A DNA stretch of 64,000 nucleotides from Actinomycetes bacterium (GCA_021796535.1 JAKABW010000007.1:50224-114223); one strand, 5' to 3'; positions 10,521 to 20,905 are shown, counted from the stretch's first letter. The notes: generated from the letters alone by a model not told the origin. Numbers and translations: made by a program.

Positions 10521-11198
10521 ATGACGGTGACCACTTTGGCAAAAAAAGACGGGGCTACTCCCGCCGTAAAGCCGCTTCTCAGGGGATATTTGCATTTGGC
10601 GGCTCTTGCGGTGTCTTTGGTCGCCGGCCCCATTTTAATAAGCAGGGCAAAAAATGCCGAGGAGTATTTTGCCCTGTCGGTTTATGCGGCTTCCTTGGTG
10701 TTTCTTTTCGGCGTAAGCGCTCTTTACCACAGGGGAAACTGGTCCCCCGGGGTCAGAAGGATATTCAAGCGCCTCGATCATGCCACGATATTTTATGCCA
10801 TAGCCGGCAACTATACGGCGGTGGCCTTACTTGGACTCCGAGGGTGGCCGGAACTCTTTCTCCTGACCCTGGTCTGGGTGGGTTCCGTTTGCGGTGTGGC
10901 GATCAGGGAAATATTTTTGGATCTGCCGAAGTCTCTGACGGCCATTCCCTATGTCGTCGTCGGATGGTCGGCGCTTTTCGTGCTGCCGCAGCTGTGGCGC
11001 TCTCTGAGCGGTCCGGGTCTGCTGCTCACCGTGGCCGGCGGGGTAGCCTATACCTGCGGCGCCGTTGTTTACGGTCTGAAAAAACCCAACTTCAACCCCA
11101 GGGTTTTCGGGTATCACGAATTGTTTCACGCTTTTACGATCATAGGGGCGGGGTGTCAGTTTGCATCCATAGCCGCTTTTGCCTTACCGCGTTCGTAA
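10521..11198 (+). CDS. Hemolysin III / PAQR family membrane protein
   Basis: SALYHRGNW...RLDHATIFYAIAGNYT...GYHELFHAFTI signature. Confidence 0.9.
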   Translation: MTVTTLAKKDGATPAVKPLLRGYLHLAALAVSLVAGPILISRAKNAEEYFALSVYAASLVFLFGVSALYHRGNWSPGVRRIFKRLDHATIFYAIAGNYTAVALLGLRGWPELFLLTLVWVGSVCGVAIREIFLDLPKSLTAIPYVVVGWSALFVLPQLWRSLSGPGLLLTVAGGVAYTCGAVVYGLKKPNFNPRVFGYHELFHAFTIIGAGCQFASIAAFALPRS

Positions 11199-11288
11199 CG
11201 GACAAAACAACGGGCGTCAGTCTCTTTTTCCCGTCGGATTCGCCGTCTCTGTGATTGCGGGGGACGCCGTCTTGAGTACAATGTAATT

Positions 11289-12209
11289 ATGCCCGCAAAG
11301 CCGATTAGGTTTGATCTGACCAACGCCCTCACCGCTTGGGGTTTCTCGCCTTTTCAGATAGGCGTCATCATCGTTTTGCTGGCTCTCGGCGTTTGGTATG
11401 CATACGGCACCTATCTGCTTGCCCTGAAAGGGCGGAAATGGTCGAACTGGCGCCTCCTCTCTTTCGTGGCCGGTCTGTTCTTGGTGGACGTGGCTTTGCA
11501 GTCTCCGCTGGCCGCTTTTACGGCCTCCTATTTCCAGGCCCATGCCCTGCAGCACCTTATTTTGATGGCTGGGGCGCCTCCGCTTCTTGCCCTCGGAGCC
11601 CCTTCGACGCTGCTGTTGCAGACGGCATCGAGGGAACACAAGACTCTGTGGCTCAAGTTTTTGCGCTCCAAGCCCTTTTCTTTTATTTCTCATCCCATTC
11701 CGGTCTGGTTTTTGTACTACGGGGCCATGTTTGCGTTTTTTCTGACTCCCGCCATCGGGTTTGCCATGGAACATATGGCTTTGATGGACTTGATCAACGT
11801 GGGATTTTTACTGGGATCCACTCTTTTTTGGTGGCCGATCATTGCGGTGGATCCGATACCGAGATGGCAAATGGACTACGGCGCGAAATTGGTCAATTTG
11901 CTGTTGGGTGTGCCGATAGAGGCATTTCTCGGCATTACCATCATGATGAACCATTCCCCGATAGCTCCCATGTACAGTCTGGCAAGCACTCACGCGGGGG
12001 GAGGCATTTTGTGGTCAACGTCTGAGCTTTTTTCCGTGGCGGCGATACTTCCCATTTTTGTCCAGTGGATGCATTCCGAGGACAGGAAAGCCGCCCGCTA
12101 CGACAGGGCGGCAAATATCGAAGCGTTTGATCCGGAAGCCGAAGCCCAAGCCGCAATCGTGGCGGTCATAGCGGCTCCGCCGTCGGCGCACCGCAGCGTA
12201 AATCCGTAG
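11289..12209 (+). CDS. ctaG: Cytochrome c oxidase assembly protein, Caa3_CtaG family
   Basis: Multi-TM protein with HALQHLILMAGAPPLLALGAP and conserved His/Met pattern. Confidence 0.85.
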   Translation: MPAKPIRFDLTNALTAWGFSPFQIGVIIVLLALGVWYAYGTYLLALKGRKWSNWRLLSFVAGLFLVDVALQSPLAAFTASYFQAHALQHLILMAGAPPLLALGAPSTLLLQTASREHKTLWLKFLRSKPFSFISHPIPVWFLYYGAMFAFFLTPAIGFAMEHMALMDLINVGFLLGSTLFWWPIIAVDPIPRWQMDYGAKLVNLLLGVPIEAFLGITIMMNHSPIAPMYSLASTHAGGGILWSTSELFSVAAILPIFVQWMHSEDRKAARYDRAANIEAFDPEAEAQAAIVAVIAAPPSAHRSVNP

Positions 12210-12215
12210 CGCCCG

Positions 12216-12250
12216 ACGGCTTTCGACGGTAAAGAGCCGTGATTTTCTTT
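12216..12250 (+). terminator. Probable terminator after ctaG
   Basis: ACGGCT...AGCCGT stem followed by gattttcttt. Confidence 0.45.
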
Positions 12251-12381
12251 CGGCAAAACGCGTTGAGCCGTCGCGGGATAAAACCCCGAAGTGCCGCCGC
12301 GGAGCCGGGAGAGATCCAAATACTTCACAAACATCACCTTCCCACGTCATATGCGCATAAGTTTCAGGTACCCTTATTTAT

Positions 12382-14235
12382 ATGTGCGGCATTATAGGGA
12401 TAACCGGTTCCGAGGACACCGCGGCGGGTCTGCTGGAAGGTCTGGCTCTGTTGGAATACAGAGGTTACGATTCAGCCGGCATAGCCGTTGTGGAACCGTC
12501 CAATAAGATTTTTAGACTGAGGGCAGCCGAACAGGGCGGCTCTTTGTATCACCTCGGCAACGGTTTGCCGAAGGAAAAAACCGCCCGGCTGAAGTATGCG
12601 GCCGGCATAGGACACACGCGATGGGCGACACACGGGGCGCCGACCGTTTCCAACGCCCACCCTCACGTGGACTGCCAGTCCACTTTGGCCGTCGTTCACA
12701 ACGGGATTATCGAAAACCACAACCGGCTGGCACGTGATCTGAAAGAGCGAGGTCACCATTTCGCTTCGGAAACCGACACCGAAGTCATCGCCCACCTTTT
12801 GGAAGAACAAATTGCCGGCGGGAAAAGCGTGAAGGATGCGGTCATTTCTCTGTTGACGGTTCTGAGGGGAGCTTTTGCTCTGGCCCTCGTGCACAAAGAC
12901 TTTCCCGACACAATATATGCGGCCAGGAGAACCTCTCCGCTCATCATCGGCTCCGAAGCCGGCGTGGGTTTGCTTGCCTCCGACGTGGCGGCCGTTTTGG
13001 AGAGAACCAGAAACTTATTCGAACTCGGAGACGATCAAGCGGCCGAAATCCGTCCCGGTGCTTTCAGGGTCTATGACCATCTCGGGGTAGAGATGCAGCC
13101 CAAAGCCATCAACGTCGGCTGGTCGACGGAAGCCGCCCGCAAGGGGGGATTCCCCGACTATATGTCCAAAGAAATTCACGAACAACCGAGAGCTGTGGCC
13201 GAGACGATCTTGGGAAGACTGGAGCCTTCCGGTGAAACTCGTCTCGAGGAACTGGATATAGACGACGGCCGACTGGCCGCCGTCGAAAGAGTTTTGTTGG
13301 TGGCCTGCGGTTCCAGCTATCATGCGGCTCTGGCGGGCAGGCATGCGATGGAAGCTTGGGCCAAAATACCTGCCGAAGTGGATATAGCAAGCGAAATGCG
13401 CTACAGGTCGATGCAAATTCCAAAAAATACTCTGGTGGTGGCGATAAGCCAGTCCGGAGAGACAACCGACACTTATCACGCCATGCGTCAAGCCCGTTCT
13501 CAGGAGGTTATGACGGTGGCCGTCACCAACGTGGTGGGATCGTTGATGACAAGGGAGACCGACGGGGTCCTCTACACAAGGGCGGGTCCCGAGATAGGGG
13601 TGGCTTCCACCAAGTGCCATGTGGCCCAGCTGGCTCTTTTACAGTGTCTGGCTCTCCGTGTGGCGGATCTCAAAGGGACTTTGTCGGTTGCGGAGAAGTC
13701 GGCGGTTGCCGAAGAAATACTAAGTCTGCCTTCGTTGATCGAGCGGACTTTACTTGGCCAGGAACAATTCCGCAAGGTGGCCGAGCGTTACGCGGAAGCA
13801 AGAGATTTTTACTATTTGGGGCGAAGGTTGGGTTTTCCGGTAGCCCTGGAAGGTGCCCTAAAATTAAAAGAATTGGCCTATGTGCGCGCCGAAGCCTATC
13901 CGGCGGGAGAGATGAAGCACGGTCCGATCTCTCTGATCGAACCCGGCTCCGTGGTCGTGGTGGTGGCAAAGCGCTCTTCCCTGTGGGAAAAAATTATGGC
14001 CAACGTGGAAGAAATGAGGGCGCGCGGCGCCACCGTCATAGCCGTCGCCGACGAAGGTGACGAAGAGACGGCCGCGCTGGTGGACGACGTGTTGGAAACA
14101 CCGCCGGTCACGGAAGTCTGCTCTCCCGTCATAGGAGTTTTGCCCCTGCAGGTGTTTGCCTATACCGTTGCCAAAGCCAAAGGCCACGATGTGGACAGGC
14201 CGCGCAATTTGGCAAAAGTCGTGACGGTGGAATAG
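12382..14235 (+). CDS. glmS: Glutamine--fructose-6-phosphate aminotransferase (isomerizing)
   Basis: MCGIIGITG N-terminus, GHTRWATHG, two SIS domains, C-terminal DxPRNLAKVVTVE. Confidence 0.97.
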   Translation: MCGIIGITGSEDTAAGLLEGLALLEYRGYDSAGIAVVEPSNKIFRLRAAEQGGSLYHLGNGLPKEKTARLKYAAGIGHTRWATHGAPTVSNAHPHVDCQSTLAVVHNGIIENHNRLARDLKERGHHFASETDTEVIAHLLEEQIAGGKSVKDAVISLLTVLRGAFALALVHKDFPDTIYAARRTSPLIIGSEAGVGLLASDVAAVLERTRNLFELGDDQAAEIRPGAFRVYDHLGVEMQPKAINVGWSTEAARKGGFPDYMSKEIHEQPRAVAETILGRLEPSGETRLEELDIDDGRLAAVERVLLVACGSSYHAALAGRHAMEAWAKIPAEVDIASEMRYRSMQIPKNTLVVAISQSGETTDTYHAMRQARSQEVMTVAVTNVVGSLMTRETDGVLYTRAGPEIGVASTKCHVAQLALLQCLALRVADLKGTLSVAEKSAVAEEILSLPSLIERTLLGQEQFRKVAERYAEARDFYYLGRRLGFPVALEGALKLKELAYVRAEAYPAGEMKHGPISLIEPGSVVVVVAKRSSLWEKIMANVEEMRARGATVIAVADEGDEETAALVDDVLETPPVTEVCSPVIGVLPLQVFAYTVAKAKGHDVDRPRNLAKVVTVE

Positions 14236-14299
14236 AGAAGCCGGGCGGAGGTCTGCAGCGGTTTTTGAAACGGTACCGGCGCGGAGTTTTTTGGAGAGG

Positions 14300-14671
14300 A
14301 TGCGGTTGTTGGGAGTGGGAATCGACGTTGTCGACTTGCAGCGTTTCCGGGAAATTTTGCTCAGACGTCCGAAGATGGCGGAAAAAATATTTTCGGAAAA
14401 CGAACTGAAAGACATGGGCTCCAGGTCGGATCCGGTGCCGGGTCTGGCGGGGAGGTTTTGTGCCAAGGAAGCTTTCTTGAAGGCCATGGGGAAAGGTCTC
14501 TTTGTGTGTTCTCTGAAGGAAATAGAAGTGCACAAAACGGCTTCCGGGGCACCCGAACTCCGTCTCGGGGCCAAAGCCGCCGTTTTGGCGGAGGAGATGG
14601 GCGCAAAAAGATTTGAGATATCCATCTCTCACAGCGGCTTGGTCGCGACCGCCGTTGTGATAATAAGCTGA
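14300..14671 (+). CDS. acpS: Holo-[acyl-carrier-protein] synthase
   Basis: GVGIDVVDLQRF, GRFCAKEAFLKAMG, ISISHSG. Confidence 0.93.
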   Translation: MRLLGVGIDVVDLQRFREILLRRPKMAEKIFSENELKDMGSRSDPVPGLAGRFCAKEAFLKAMGKGLFVCSLKEIEVHKTASGAPELRLGAKAAVLAEEMGAKRFEISISHSGLVATAVVIIS

Positions 14672-14726
14672 AACTTATCGCCTTCCTTCTTTTCCCGGAT
14701 TGCTTTATTGGGCTAACTTATTAATT

Positions 14727-16157
14727 GTGAAGCCAGTTTTTACTCCGGAAGAGATGAAACAAATAGATGCCGAGGCCCATGCAAAAATAGGGATCGAGAC
14801 CCTGATCGAAAGGGCCGGATTTGCCTTGGCCAGAAAGGCCGCCGTACTCTTGGGCGGTACGTACGGGAAACGGGTAATCATATTTGCCGGAAAAGGAAAC
14901 AACGGCCAAGACGGTCGGCTGTCCGGCACAATATTGGAAAAAAGAGGCGTGCAAGTGGAAACGGTGGAAGTAAACCAGGCTCCGGAGGGTCTCCCGGAGT
15001 GTGATTTGGTGATAGACGCCGCTTTCGGAACCGGTTTTCACGGGAGGTTTCATGCCCCCCAACTTGTGCCCGGCACAAAAGTGCTGGCGGCGGATTTGCC
15101 CTCCGGTTTGGACGGACAGACCGGCGTCGCCAACGGCCATATTCTGGCGGCGGATGCCACTCTTACCTTCGGCGCATACAAGCCCGGTCTTTTCCTGAAC
15201 GACGGCCTGCTGAGTTCGGGAGACGTAGAGCTTGCCCCCATCGGTCTGGAAGAAACCGCCGCGGAGTCTTGGCAACCGACCATACATCTTGTGGAGGATG
15301 CGGACCTCCTTTCTCTGCTTGCGGACAGGCCCAGAACCGGGCACAAGTGGAACGCGCCGCTGTATGTTTTGGCGGGTTCCGGACAGATGCTGGGGGCGGC
15401 CTCGTTTGTGGCCGAAGGAGCCTACAGGGCCGGAGCGGGAATGGTCAGACTGGCCGTACCGGGCCTCGGGGGCACGCGGACCGCCAGTCTGGAAGCCGTG
15501 CACAGGGATATTCCGGCCTTGCATTTTGCCGACCGGGTTTTGGAGGATATCGGCAGAAGCAAAGCCATGGTGATCGGCCCCGGGTTGGGCGTCAATGCGG
15601 AACAGGACTATCAGATAAGGCGTCTGATATCAAGTCTTCCGATACCGACGGTCATAGATGCCGACGCGGTGGCGGCCTTGGGGACGGTGGAAGAGGCGCA
15701 AAGAATTCTGGCCGGCAGGAGAGCTCCCGCGGTGATGACGCCGCACGACGGAGAATACACCCGTCTCGTGGGCTCGCGCCCCGGAGCCGACAGGATAACG
15801 GCAGCCGTCAACCTGGCAAGAAAATTGAGGATAACGGTGCTCCTGAAGGGACCCACAACGGTGGTTGCCGATCAAAACGGCAAGGTTTTGATAGTGGCTT
15901 CCGGATCGCAAAACCTCTCTACGGCCGGTACCGGCGACGTTTTGGCCGGTATAATCGGAGCTTTTATGGCCAGGGGTCTCAACCCCTTTTTCGCCTCCGC
16001 TCTTGCTGCCCACGTGCATGGCAAGGCAAGCAGACTCGGTTGGCGGGACTCGATGACTGCTTCCGACCTGCCTGTTTTGGTTGCCAAAGTCTTGGACGAA
16101 ATCAAAGGAAAGCGCTGTTACCCCAAATATGTTTCTTCCGAGCAGAGGATGACGTGA
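14727..16157 (+). CDS. Bifunctional NAD(P)H-hydrate epimerase / ADP-dependent NAD(P)H-hydrate dehydratase
   Basis: YjeF_N (GKGNNGQDG) plus carbohydrate-kinase-like domain (TPHDGEYTRL, LSTAGTGDVLAGIIGA). Confidence 0.92.
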   Translation: MKPVFTPEEMKQIDAEAHAKIGIETLIERAGFALARKAAVLLGGTYGKRVIIFAGKGNNGQDGRLSGTILEKRGVQVETVEVNQAPEGLPECDLVIDAAFGTGFHGRFHAPQLVPGTKVLAADLPSGLDGQTGVANGHILAADATLTFGAYKPGLFLNDGLLSSGDVELAPIGLEETAAESWQPTIHLVEDADLLSLLADRPRTGHKWNAPLYVLAGSGQMLGAASFVAEGAYRAGAGMVRLAVPGLGGTRTASLEAVHRDIPALHFADRVLEDIGRSKAMVIGPGLGVNAEQDYQIRRLISSLPIPTVIDADAVAALGTVEEAQRILAGRRAPAVMTPHDGEYTRLVGSRPGADRITAAVNLARKLRITVLLKGPTTVVADQNGKVLIVASGSQNLSTAGTGDVLAGIIGAFMARGLNPFFASALAAHVHGKASRLGWRDSMTASDLPVLVAKVLDEIKGKRCYPKYVSSEQRMT

Positions 16158-17365
16158 ATAATATTTTCAGAAGCAATTGGCTCGAGGTGGATTTGGCTGC
16201 TTACGGGCAAAATGTAATGGCAATGAAGTCTCTTATCGGAAAAGCCCGTCTCTGTGCCGTCGTCAAAGCCGACGCTTACGGACACGGTGCGGCGGAAATT
16301 TCCGCCGCCGCTCTGAAAAACGGCGCCGACATGTTGGCGGTGGCTTTGGTCGAAGAGGGAATAGCCCTCCGGGAGAGCGGCATTTCTTCGCCTATTTTGC
16401 TTCTTTCCGAACCCGGAAGCGAAGGCATCAAAGAAGCAGTCAATAATAACCTGATACTCACTTTATACACCCCGGGCGGGGTAAAGGCCGCCGCCGAAGC
16501 TTACCGAGCCAGGCGGGATTCCCGACAGCCGCCGCCGGTCGGTTCTCTTTTGGGGGTTCACGTAAAAATGGACACAGGCATGCACCGCGTGGGGGTTTCC
16601 GAAGCGGACTTGCCGGATTTACTGGATGCGGTCATCTCTTCGGGGGCACTGAAGCCGGTCGGTTTTTGGAGTCACCTGGCTGTGGCAGATGAATGCAAAG
16701 ACCCTTTTACGGCGTTGCAATTGGAGAGGCTGAAGAGGGCGTACGACAAAACACTTCTCGGTCGCGTCCGGCAGAAAGAAACAATTTTGCTGCATATAGC
16801 CAATTCTGCGGGAGCGATTTATCATAAGGAAACACGCCTGGATATGGTGCGCTCCGGCATTGCCCTTTACGGGTATCTGCCGTCGCGGTCATGCGAACCG
16901 GAGTCACGTTCCGATGCCGAGGCGCTGTCTTTGATCAAACCCGTGCTTTCCTGGAAAACAAAAGTACATTTTACCAGGACCGTCAAAAAAGGCGAAGCAA
17001 TAAGTTACGGATTGCTGAAGCCGCTTGCGGAAGATTCGTTGGTGGCCGTCATACCGGCCGGATATCACGACGGGATTCCGAGAGCTCTCTTTGGCGCCGG
17101 ATGCGACGTTTTGATAGGGGGGAAAAGGAGACGCATCGCCGGTCAGGTCACGATGGATCAGATTATGGTCGACTGCGGCAGCGAAGGCGACGTTTTGCCG
17201 GGAGACGAAGCCGTCATATTGGGCAGACAGGGCAAAGAGGAGATCACAGCACAGGATTGGGCAGATAAACTGGGCACGATTTCCTATGAAATTATTTGTG
17301 GCATAGGACCGAGAGTCCCCCGGCTTTATCCGGATTCGGCTGCTGCGGACCGGGAAAACAGGTGA
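16154..17365 (+). CDS. alr: Alanine racemase
   Basis: AVVKADAYGHGA PLP-lysine motif, SYGLLKPL, GQVTMDQIMVDC; GTG start at 16154 overlapping the upstream TGA. The 15269 start in the ORF track is spurious. Confidence 0.95.
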   Translation: MNNIFRSNWLEVDLAAYGQNVMAMKSLIGKARLCAVVKADAYGHGAAEISAAALKNGADMLAVALVEEGIALRESGISSPILLLSEPGSEGIKEAVNNNLILTLYTPGGVKAAAEAYRARRDSRQPPPVGSLLGVHVKMDTGMHRVGVSEADLPDLLDAVISSGALKPVGFWSHLAVADECKDPFTALQLERLKRAYDKTLLGRVRQKETILLHIANSAGAIYHKETRLDMVRSGIALYGYLPSRSCEPESRSDAEALSLIKPVLSWKTKVHFTRTVKKGEAISYGLLKPLAEDSLVAVIPAGYHDGIPRALFGAGCDVLIGGKRRRIAGQVTMDQIMVDCGSEGDVLPGDEAVILGRQGKEEITAQDWADKLGTISYEIICGIGPRVPRLYPDSAAADRENR

Positions 17366-17442
17366 CCCGCCGATTCGGATATCGGCCGGTTCGTTTTTGC
17401 AAAATGCCTAAGCTGTGATATCGGGACAAGCGGGCGGATAAC

Positions 17443-18021
17443 ATGGAAAAACTCATATCGGAACTTTCGTCGTTGGCCGCAGAGGCATCGGCCTGCGCGT
17501 CATGCCGTCTTTTTTCGGGACGCAAGAACGCGGTGTTTGGAGACGGAAACTGTCTTTCTCCCCTGTTTTTGATAGGGGAGGCTCCGGGACGGGAAGAAGA
17601 CGCACAAGGAATCCCTTTTGTCGGCAGATCGGGAAAGCTGCTGGATAAACTCTTGACGGAAGAAATAGGTATCACGAGAGCGGATTACTATATCGCCAAC
17701 ATCATAAAGTGCCGTCCGCCGGAAAACAGGAATCCGCTGCCCGACGAAGTGGAGAGTTGCCGTCATTTCATAACGGAACAGATACGGCTGATAAAGCCCA
17801 AGGTAATTCTGACTTTGGGCAATTTTGCCTCCCAGGCGGTTCTGGAATCCAAGGAGGGGATAACAAAATTGCGCGAACGGGTATTTGATATAGTCATAGG
17901 TAACGTAAAAGTCAAAGTTGTGCCCACTTACCATCCCTCTTATATCCTGAGGGCGGGAGGGATGGCCATGGCTGAGATGAGATCGGATATGATCAGAGTA
18001 AAAAAATTGTTGCGGCAATAA
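17443..18021 (+). CDS. Family 4 uracil-DNA glycosylase
   Basis: LIGEAPGREEDAQGIPFVGRSGKLLD, IANIIKCRPPENRNP, Cys-rich N-terminus, PTYHPSYILR. Confidence 0.93.
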   Translation: MEKLISELSSLAAEASACASCRLFSGRKNAVFGDGNCLSPLFLIGEAPGREEDAQGIPFVGRSGKLLDKLLTEEIGITRADYYIANIIKCRPPENRNPLPDEVESCRHFITEQIRLIKPKVILTLGNFASQAVLESKEGITKLRERVFDIVIGNVKVKVVPTYHPSYILRAGGMAMAEMRSDMIRVKKLLRQ

Positions 18022-18054
18022 AAGCGGCGACTTTGTGAGGCAATATTTGCAACC

Positions 18055-18651
18055 ATGACTGTATTTCTTGAAGCGGAAATAACCGGTGAAACGGAAACCA
18101 AGGCTTTCGGCGGCGCTTTTGCCGAATGTGTCAAGCCGAAAGATTTAATTTTGCTCGTGGGCGATCTCGGGGCCGGCAAGACGACGTTTGTCTCGGGCGC
18201 GGTAAGCAGACTTTGCCCGGGTGAGGAGGCCACGAGTCCCACTTTTACGTTGGTACACAGGTACCGGGGTTTGAACTTTGACGTTCTGCATGCGGATTTA
18301 TGGCGTCTGGATAACGAGAAAGAAATCACGGACCTGTCTATTTGGGAAGAATTGGAAGAAGGAGCGGCTGCTTTTGTAGAATGGGGGGACAAAGCCGGGG
18401 AATTGCTGGGTGTGCCGGATTATTTGATTTCTTTCGGTGAACAAAAGCCCGGGTCCAGACTCGTCCGCATATTTTTTCCCGATCAGGGAAAAGACCCGAA
18501 CGAAGCGTTCTTTTTGTACGGTTCGGCGACGGCCGAAGTTGACATAAGCGACGTATCGGCGGAGGAAAACTCCGGAATTACGCGTCCCCTGAAAGCAGCG
18601 TTTTGCAAAAACGGAATCAGTGTCAAAGAAAGGCGGACACAAACAGTATAA
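18055..18651 (+). CDS. tsaE: tRNA threonylcarbamoyladenosine biosynthesis ATPase TsaE
   Basis: VGDLGAGKTTFVSG, SPTFTLVHRY, HADLWRL, VEWGDKAGE. Confidence 0.93.
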   Translation: MTVFLEAEITGETETKAFGGAFAECVKPKDLILLVGDLGAGKTTFVSGAVSRLCPGEEATSPTFTLVHRYRGLNFDVLHADLWRLDNEKEITDLSIWEELEEGAAAFVEWGDKAGELLGVPDYLISFGEQKPGSRLVRIFFPDQGKDPNEAFFLYGSATAEVDISDVSAEENSGITRPLKAAFCKNGISVKERRTQTV

Positions 18652-18687
18652 ACGCGCGATCTGTGCGGTTATACTGTCACACCATCC

Positions 18688-19560
18688 ATGGATCAAACCA
18701 ATTCGAGTAAAAAATTACTGGCTGTGGAAACCGCAACATTTGAGGTCGGAGTCGCTTTGGCGGACGGCGGAGAGATTTTGGGTGCCGCCTCTCGTCCAGC
18801 CGAGAACCGTCATGCGGAAGAACTTTTTTGTCTGACGGAGGAATTGCTTTCCGTTGCCGGCCTGAGCCTCCGAGATCTGGACGCTTTTGCCGTGGATGTG
18901 GGCCCGGGTCTTTTTACGGGACTGCGCGTCGGGGTCTCGGCCGTCAACGCTCTTGCCTACGGCCTGGGCCGACCCGTCGTGGCCGTGTCGGGAACTGCCG
19001 TCCTCCGAGAGGCACTCGCGAGAGAATGTTTTGCCGCCGTGCCGGGAACATTTTATTTGCCCGTGCCGGTGCTGGACGTGAGGAGGGGGGAAGTGGCTTT
19101 TGACCTGCGGGGACCACTCTTGTCGGGGGCCGGGCATATTCTGTCCGGAGAGACCGAGTCGGACGGGGGGGAGGTCGGTGCCCCGGGTCTTGACACCCCG
19201 ATCAATTTCTGTCGGGGATTGGCGGACTTTGTCGGACGCGCAATACGCAGCGACATCTCAGACACGACATTTCCCGGCGGACAGGTCGGCCTTTGCCTGG
19301 TCTTGGCCGGCAGCGGCGCTTACCGTTACCGGGAGATACTGCAAAATGCCCTCACGGATTTGTTGGGCGAATATAAAAATGTCACTTTTTTCTTCCGAGA
19401 CGGTCTTGATGTCCCGCCGGTATCGGTATTGGCGGAATTGGCGTATTCCCGTTTTATAAGCGGCGATCATTTGTTTGGCGACTGTTTTCAAAAGCCTTTA
19501 TATTTGCGGGAAGCGGATGCCAAAGTCGGCGCGTGGAAAGACGCCAAGCTCGGCAAATAG
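18688..19560 (+). CDS. tsaB: tRNA threonylcarbamoyladenosine biosynthesis protein TsaB
   Basis: LLAVETATFEVGVAL, VGPGLFTGLRVGVS; adjacent to tsaE. Confidence 0.92.
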   Translation: MDQTNSSKKLLAVETATFEVGVALADGGEILGAASRPAENRHAEELFCLTEELLSVAGLSLRDLDAFAVDVGPGLFTGLRVGVSAVNALAYGLGRPVVAVSGTAVLREALARECFAAVPGTFYLPVPVLDVRRGEVAFDLRGPLLSGAGHILSGETESDGGEVGAPGLDTPINFCRGLADFVGRAIRSDISDTTFPGGQVGLCLVLAGSGAYRYREILQNALTDLLGEYKNVTFFFRDGLDVPPVSVLAELAYSRFISGDHLFGDCFQKPLYLREADAKVGAWKDAKLGK

Positions 19561-19612
19561 ATTTTGTGTATGGCTTTTGCAATTTTTTGCCTTATGAAAA
19601 CAGGCGCTTGTG

Positions 19613-19626
19613 TGTCATGCATGACA
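19613..19626. promoter_or_regulatory. 14-bp perfect palindrome TGTCATGCATGACA, possible operator
   Basis: Read directly; lies in the ~300-bp intergenic region upstream of the TIGR04255-like gene. Confidence 0.35.
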
Positions 19627-19861
19627 AAGTGTAAAACTCTGTCAGATCCAAGACGGCATAGTGTTTTGGCGGCAAGAAAACGGCCAAAACCGCAATTTAC
19701 GCTTATCGGAGAACGGCGACACGATGCCGGAGCGTAAGGACAGATCCCTTTTCGGCAACAGGGAGGGCTTCGGACCCGATTCGGCGGGCGGGTCCTTATT
19801 CCGTCGGGCTTTTCCCGGCGGTGTTTTGTGTCGACGGTCGACGGAAAGTAGAATATGAAGC

Positions 19862-20725
19862 ATGAAAAACACGGTGCCCGTCGAAATTTTGGAACTCGAT
19901 CCGATACCGGAGGCCTACCTGATGCAGGCACCTCCCGAGAAGGTACTGGCCGAAGTACGCTTTCCTTCTGTGCCGGAATTGGTTACCGAAGAGGGGGAAC
20001 AGACACTGGCTTCATTCTTGAAGCGTTACCCGGTGCGTCAACAGATCCGCTCCGGACAGATACCCGTCGGCTCCATAGTCCAATCAACAACAGCAACCCC
20101 CATTCTTACCAGGACTTTTTCTGATCGGGAAAACTCATGGGTAGTTACCGTCTCTGACATCTCGGTTATCGTCGAGACGAAAAACTATTCTTCAAAGGAC
20201 GATTTTTGCAAACGGACGCACGAAGTCTTTGCGGCCATGGCTTCGGTATATAAGCCGCTTGTTGTGGACAACGTGGGTTTGCGTTACATCGATCGGGTTA
20301 CCGACGACTCCCGACTCATCCGGCTTGACAGGCACACCGAGCCGAGACTGAGCGTTCTCTGCGACGTGACGGAAGACAACATCCCGGCGGAGCACAGCAT
20401 CAGTTATTCGATGATCCGCATATCCAATAACGAACGCCTGAGGGTGAGAAGTGCCGTATTGCCGCCGTCGGCCATCCTCGATCCCTCGGTGACTCCGACC
20501 GACGTCAAGTCATGGGTGCTCGATCTCAACCTCTTTACGGTGAAAGGAGGGATTCTCTTTGACCCGCAGGCCCTTGAAGAGCGGCTTGGGAGGTATTCCG
20601 CGTATATCTACTCCGCGTTTCGCTGGGCGACAACCGATGCTTTTTTGGAGACTTTCGGAGTAAAGTACAGAGCACCGGCGGAGGAAGAGCCGCGACCCGA
20701 CGGCGGGGGGCAATCCGCCGATTGA
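19862..20725 (+). CDS. TIGR04255-family-like protein
   Basis: N-terminal PPEKVLAEVRF...; central VDNVGLRYIDRV (family-typical GLRYINR-like motif). Confidence 0.7.
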   Translation: MKNTVPVEILELDPIPEAYLMQAPPEKVLAEVRFPSVPELVTEEGEQTLASFLKRYPVRQQIRSGQIPVGSIVQSTTATPILTRTFSDRENSWVVTVSDISVIVETKNYSSKDDFCKRTHEVFAAMASVYKPLVVDNVGLRYIDRVTDDSRLIRLDRHTEPRLSVLCDVTEDNIPAEHSISYSMIRISNNERLRVRSAVLPPSAILDPSVTPTDVKSWVLDLNLFTVKGGILFDPQALEERLGRYSAYIYSAFRWATTDAFLETFGVKYRAPAEEEPRPDGGGQSAD

Positions 20726-20834
20726 GCGCATTTTTTGTCTTCCGTGCCGTTCGATGAATTCCGCAGGGGGTCGTCATAATGTCATGGCGGAAGAATTTAT
20801 AAGCAGAAGACGATATTGCAATTTTGCACTATAC

Positions 20835-20871
20835 TTTGACCTGAAACGACAACCAGTCATTTCAGGTCAAA
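20835..20871. repeat. 12-bp perfect inverted repeat TTTGACCTGAAA-N13-TTTCAGGTCAAA
   Basis: Read directly; sits between the TIGR04255-like gene and rimI. Confidence 0.75.
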
Positions 20872-20905
20872 AACGCTGTATTGCCGGACGCTTCAAGAAG
20901 CCAAA

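Noticed and set aside
15269-16153. N-terminal 295 residues of the 698-aa ORF 15269-17365
   Set aside because: Runs in another frame through the NAD(P)H-hydrate dehydratase gene; alanine racemase starts at GTG 16154.
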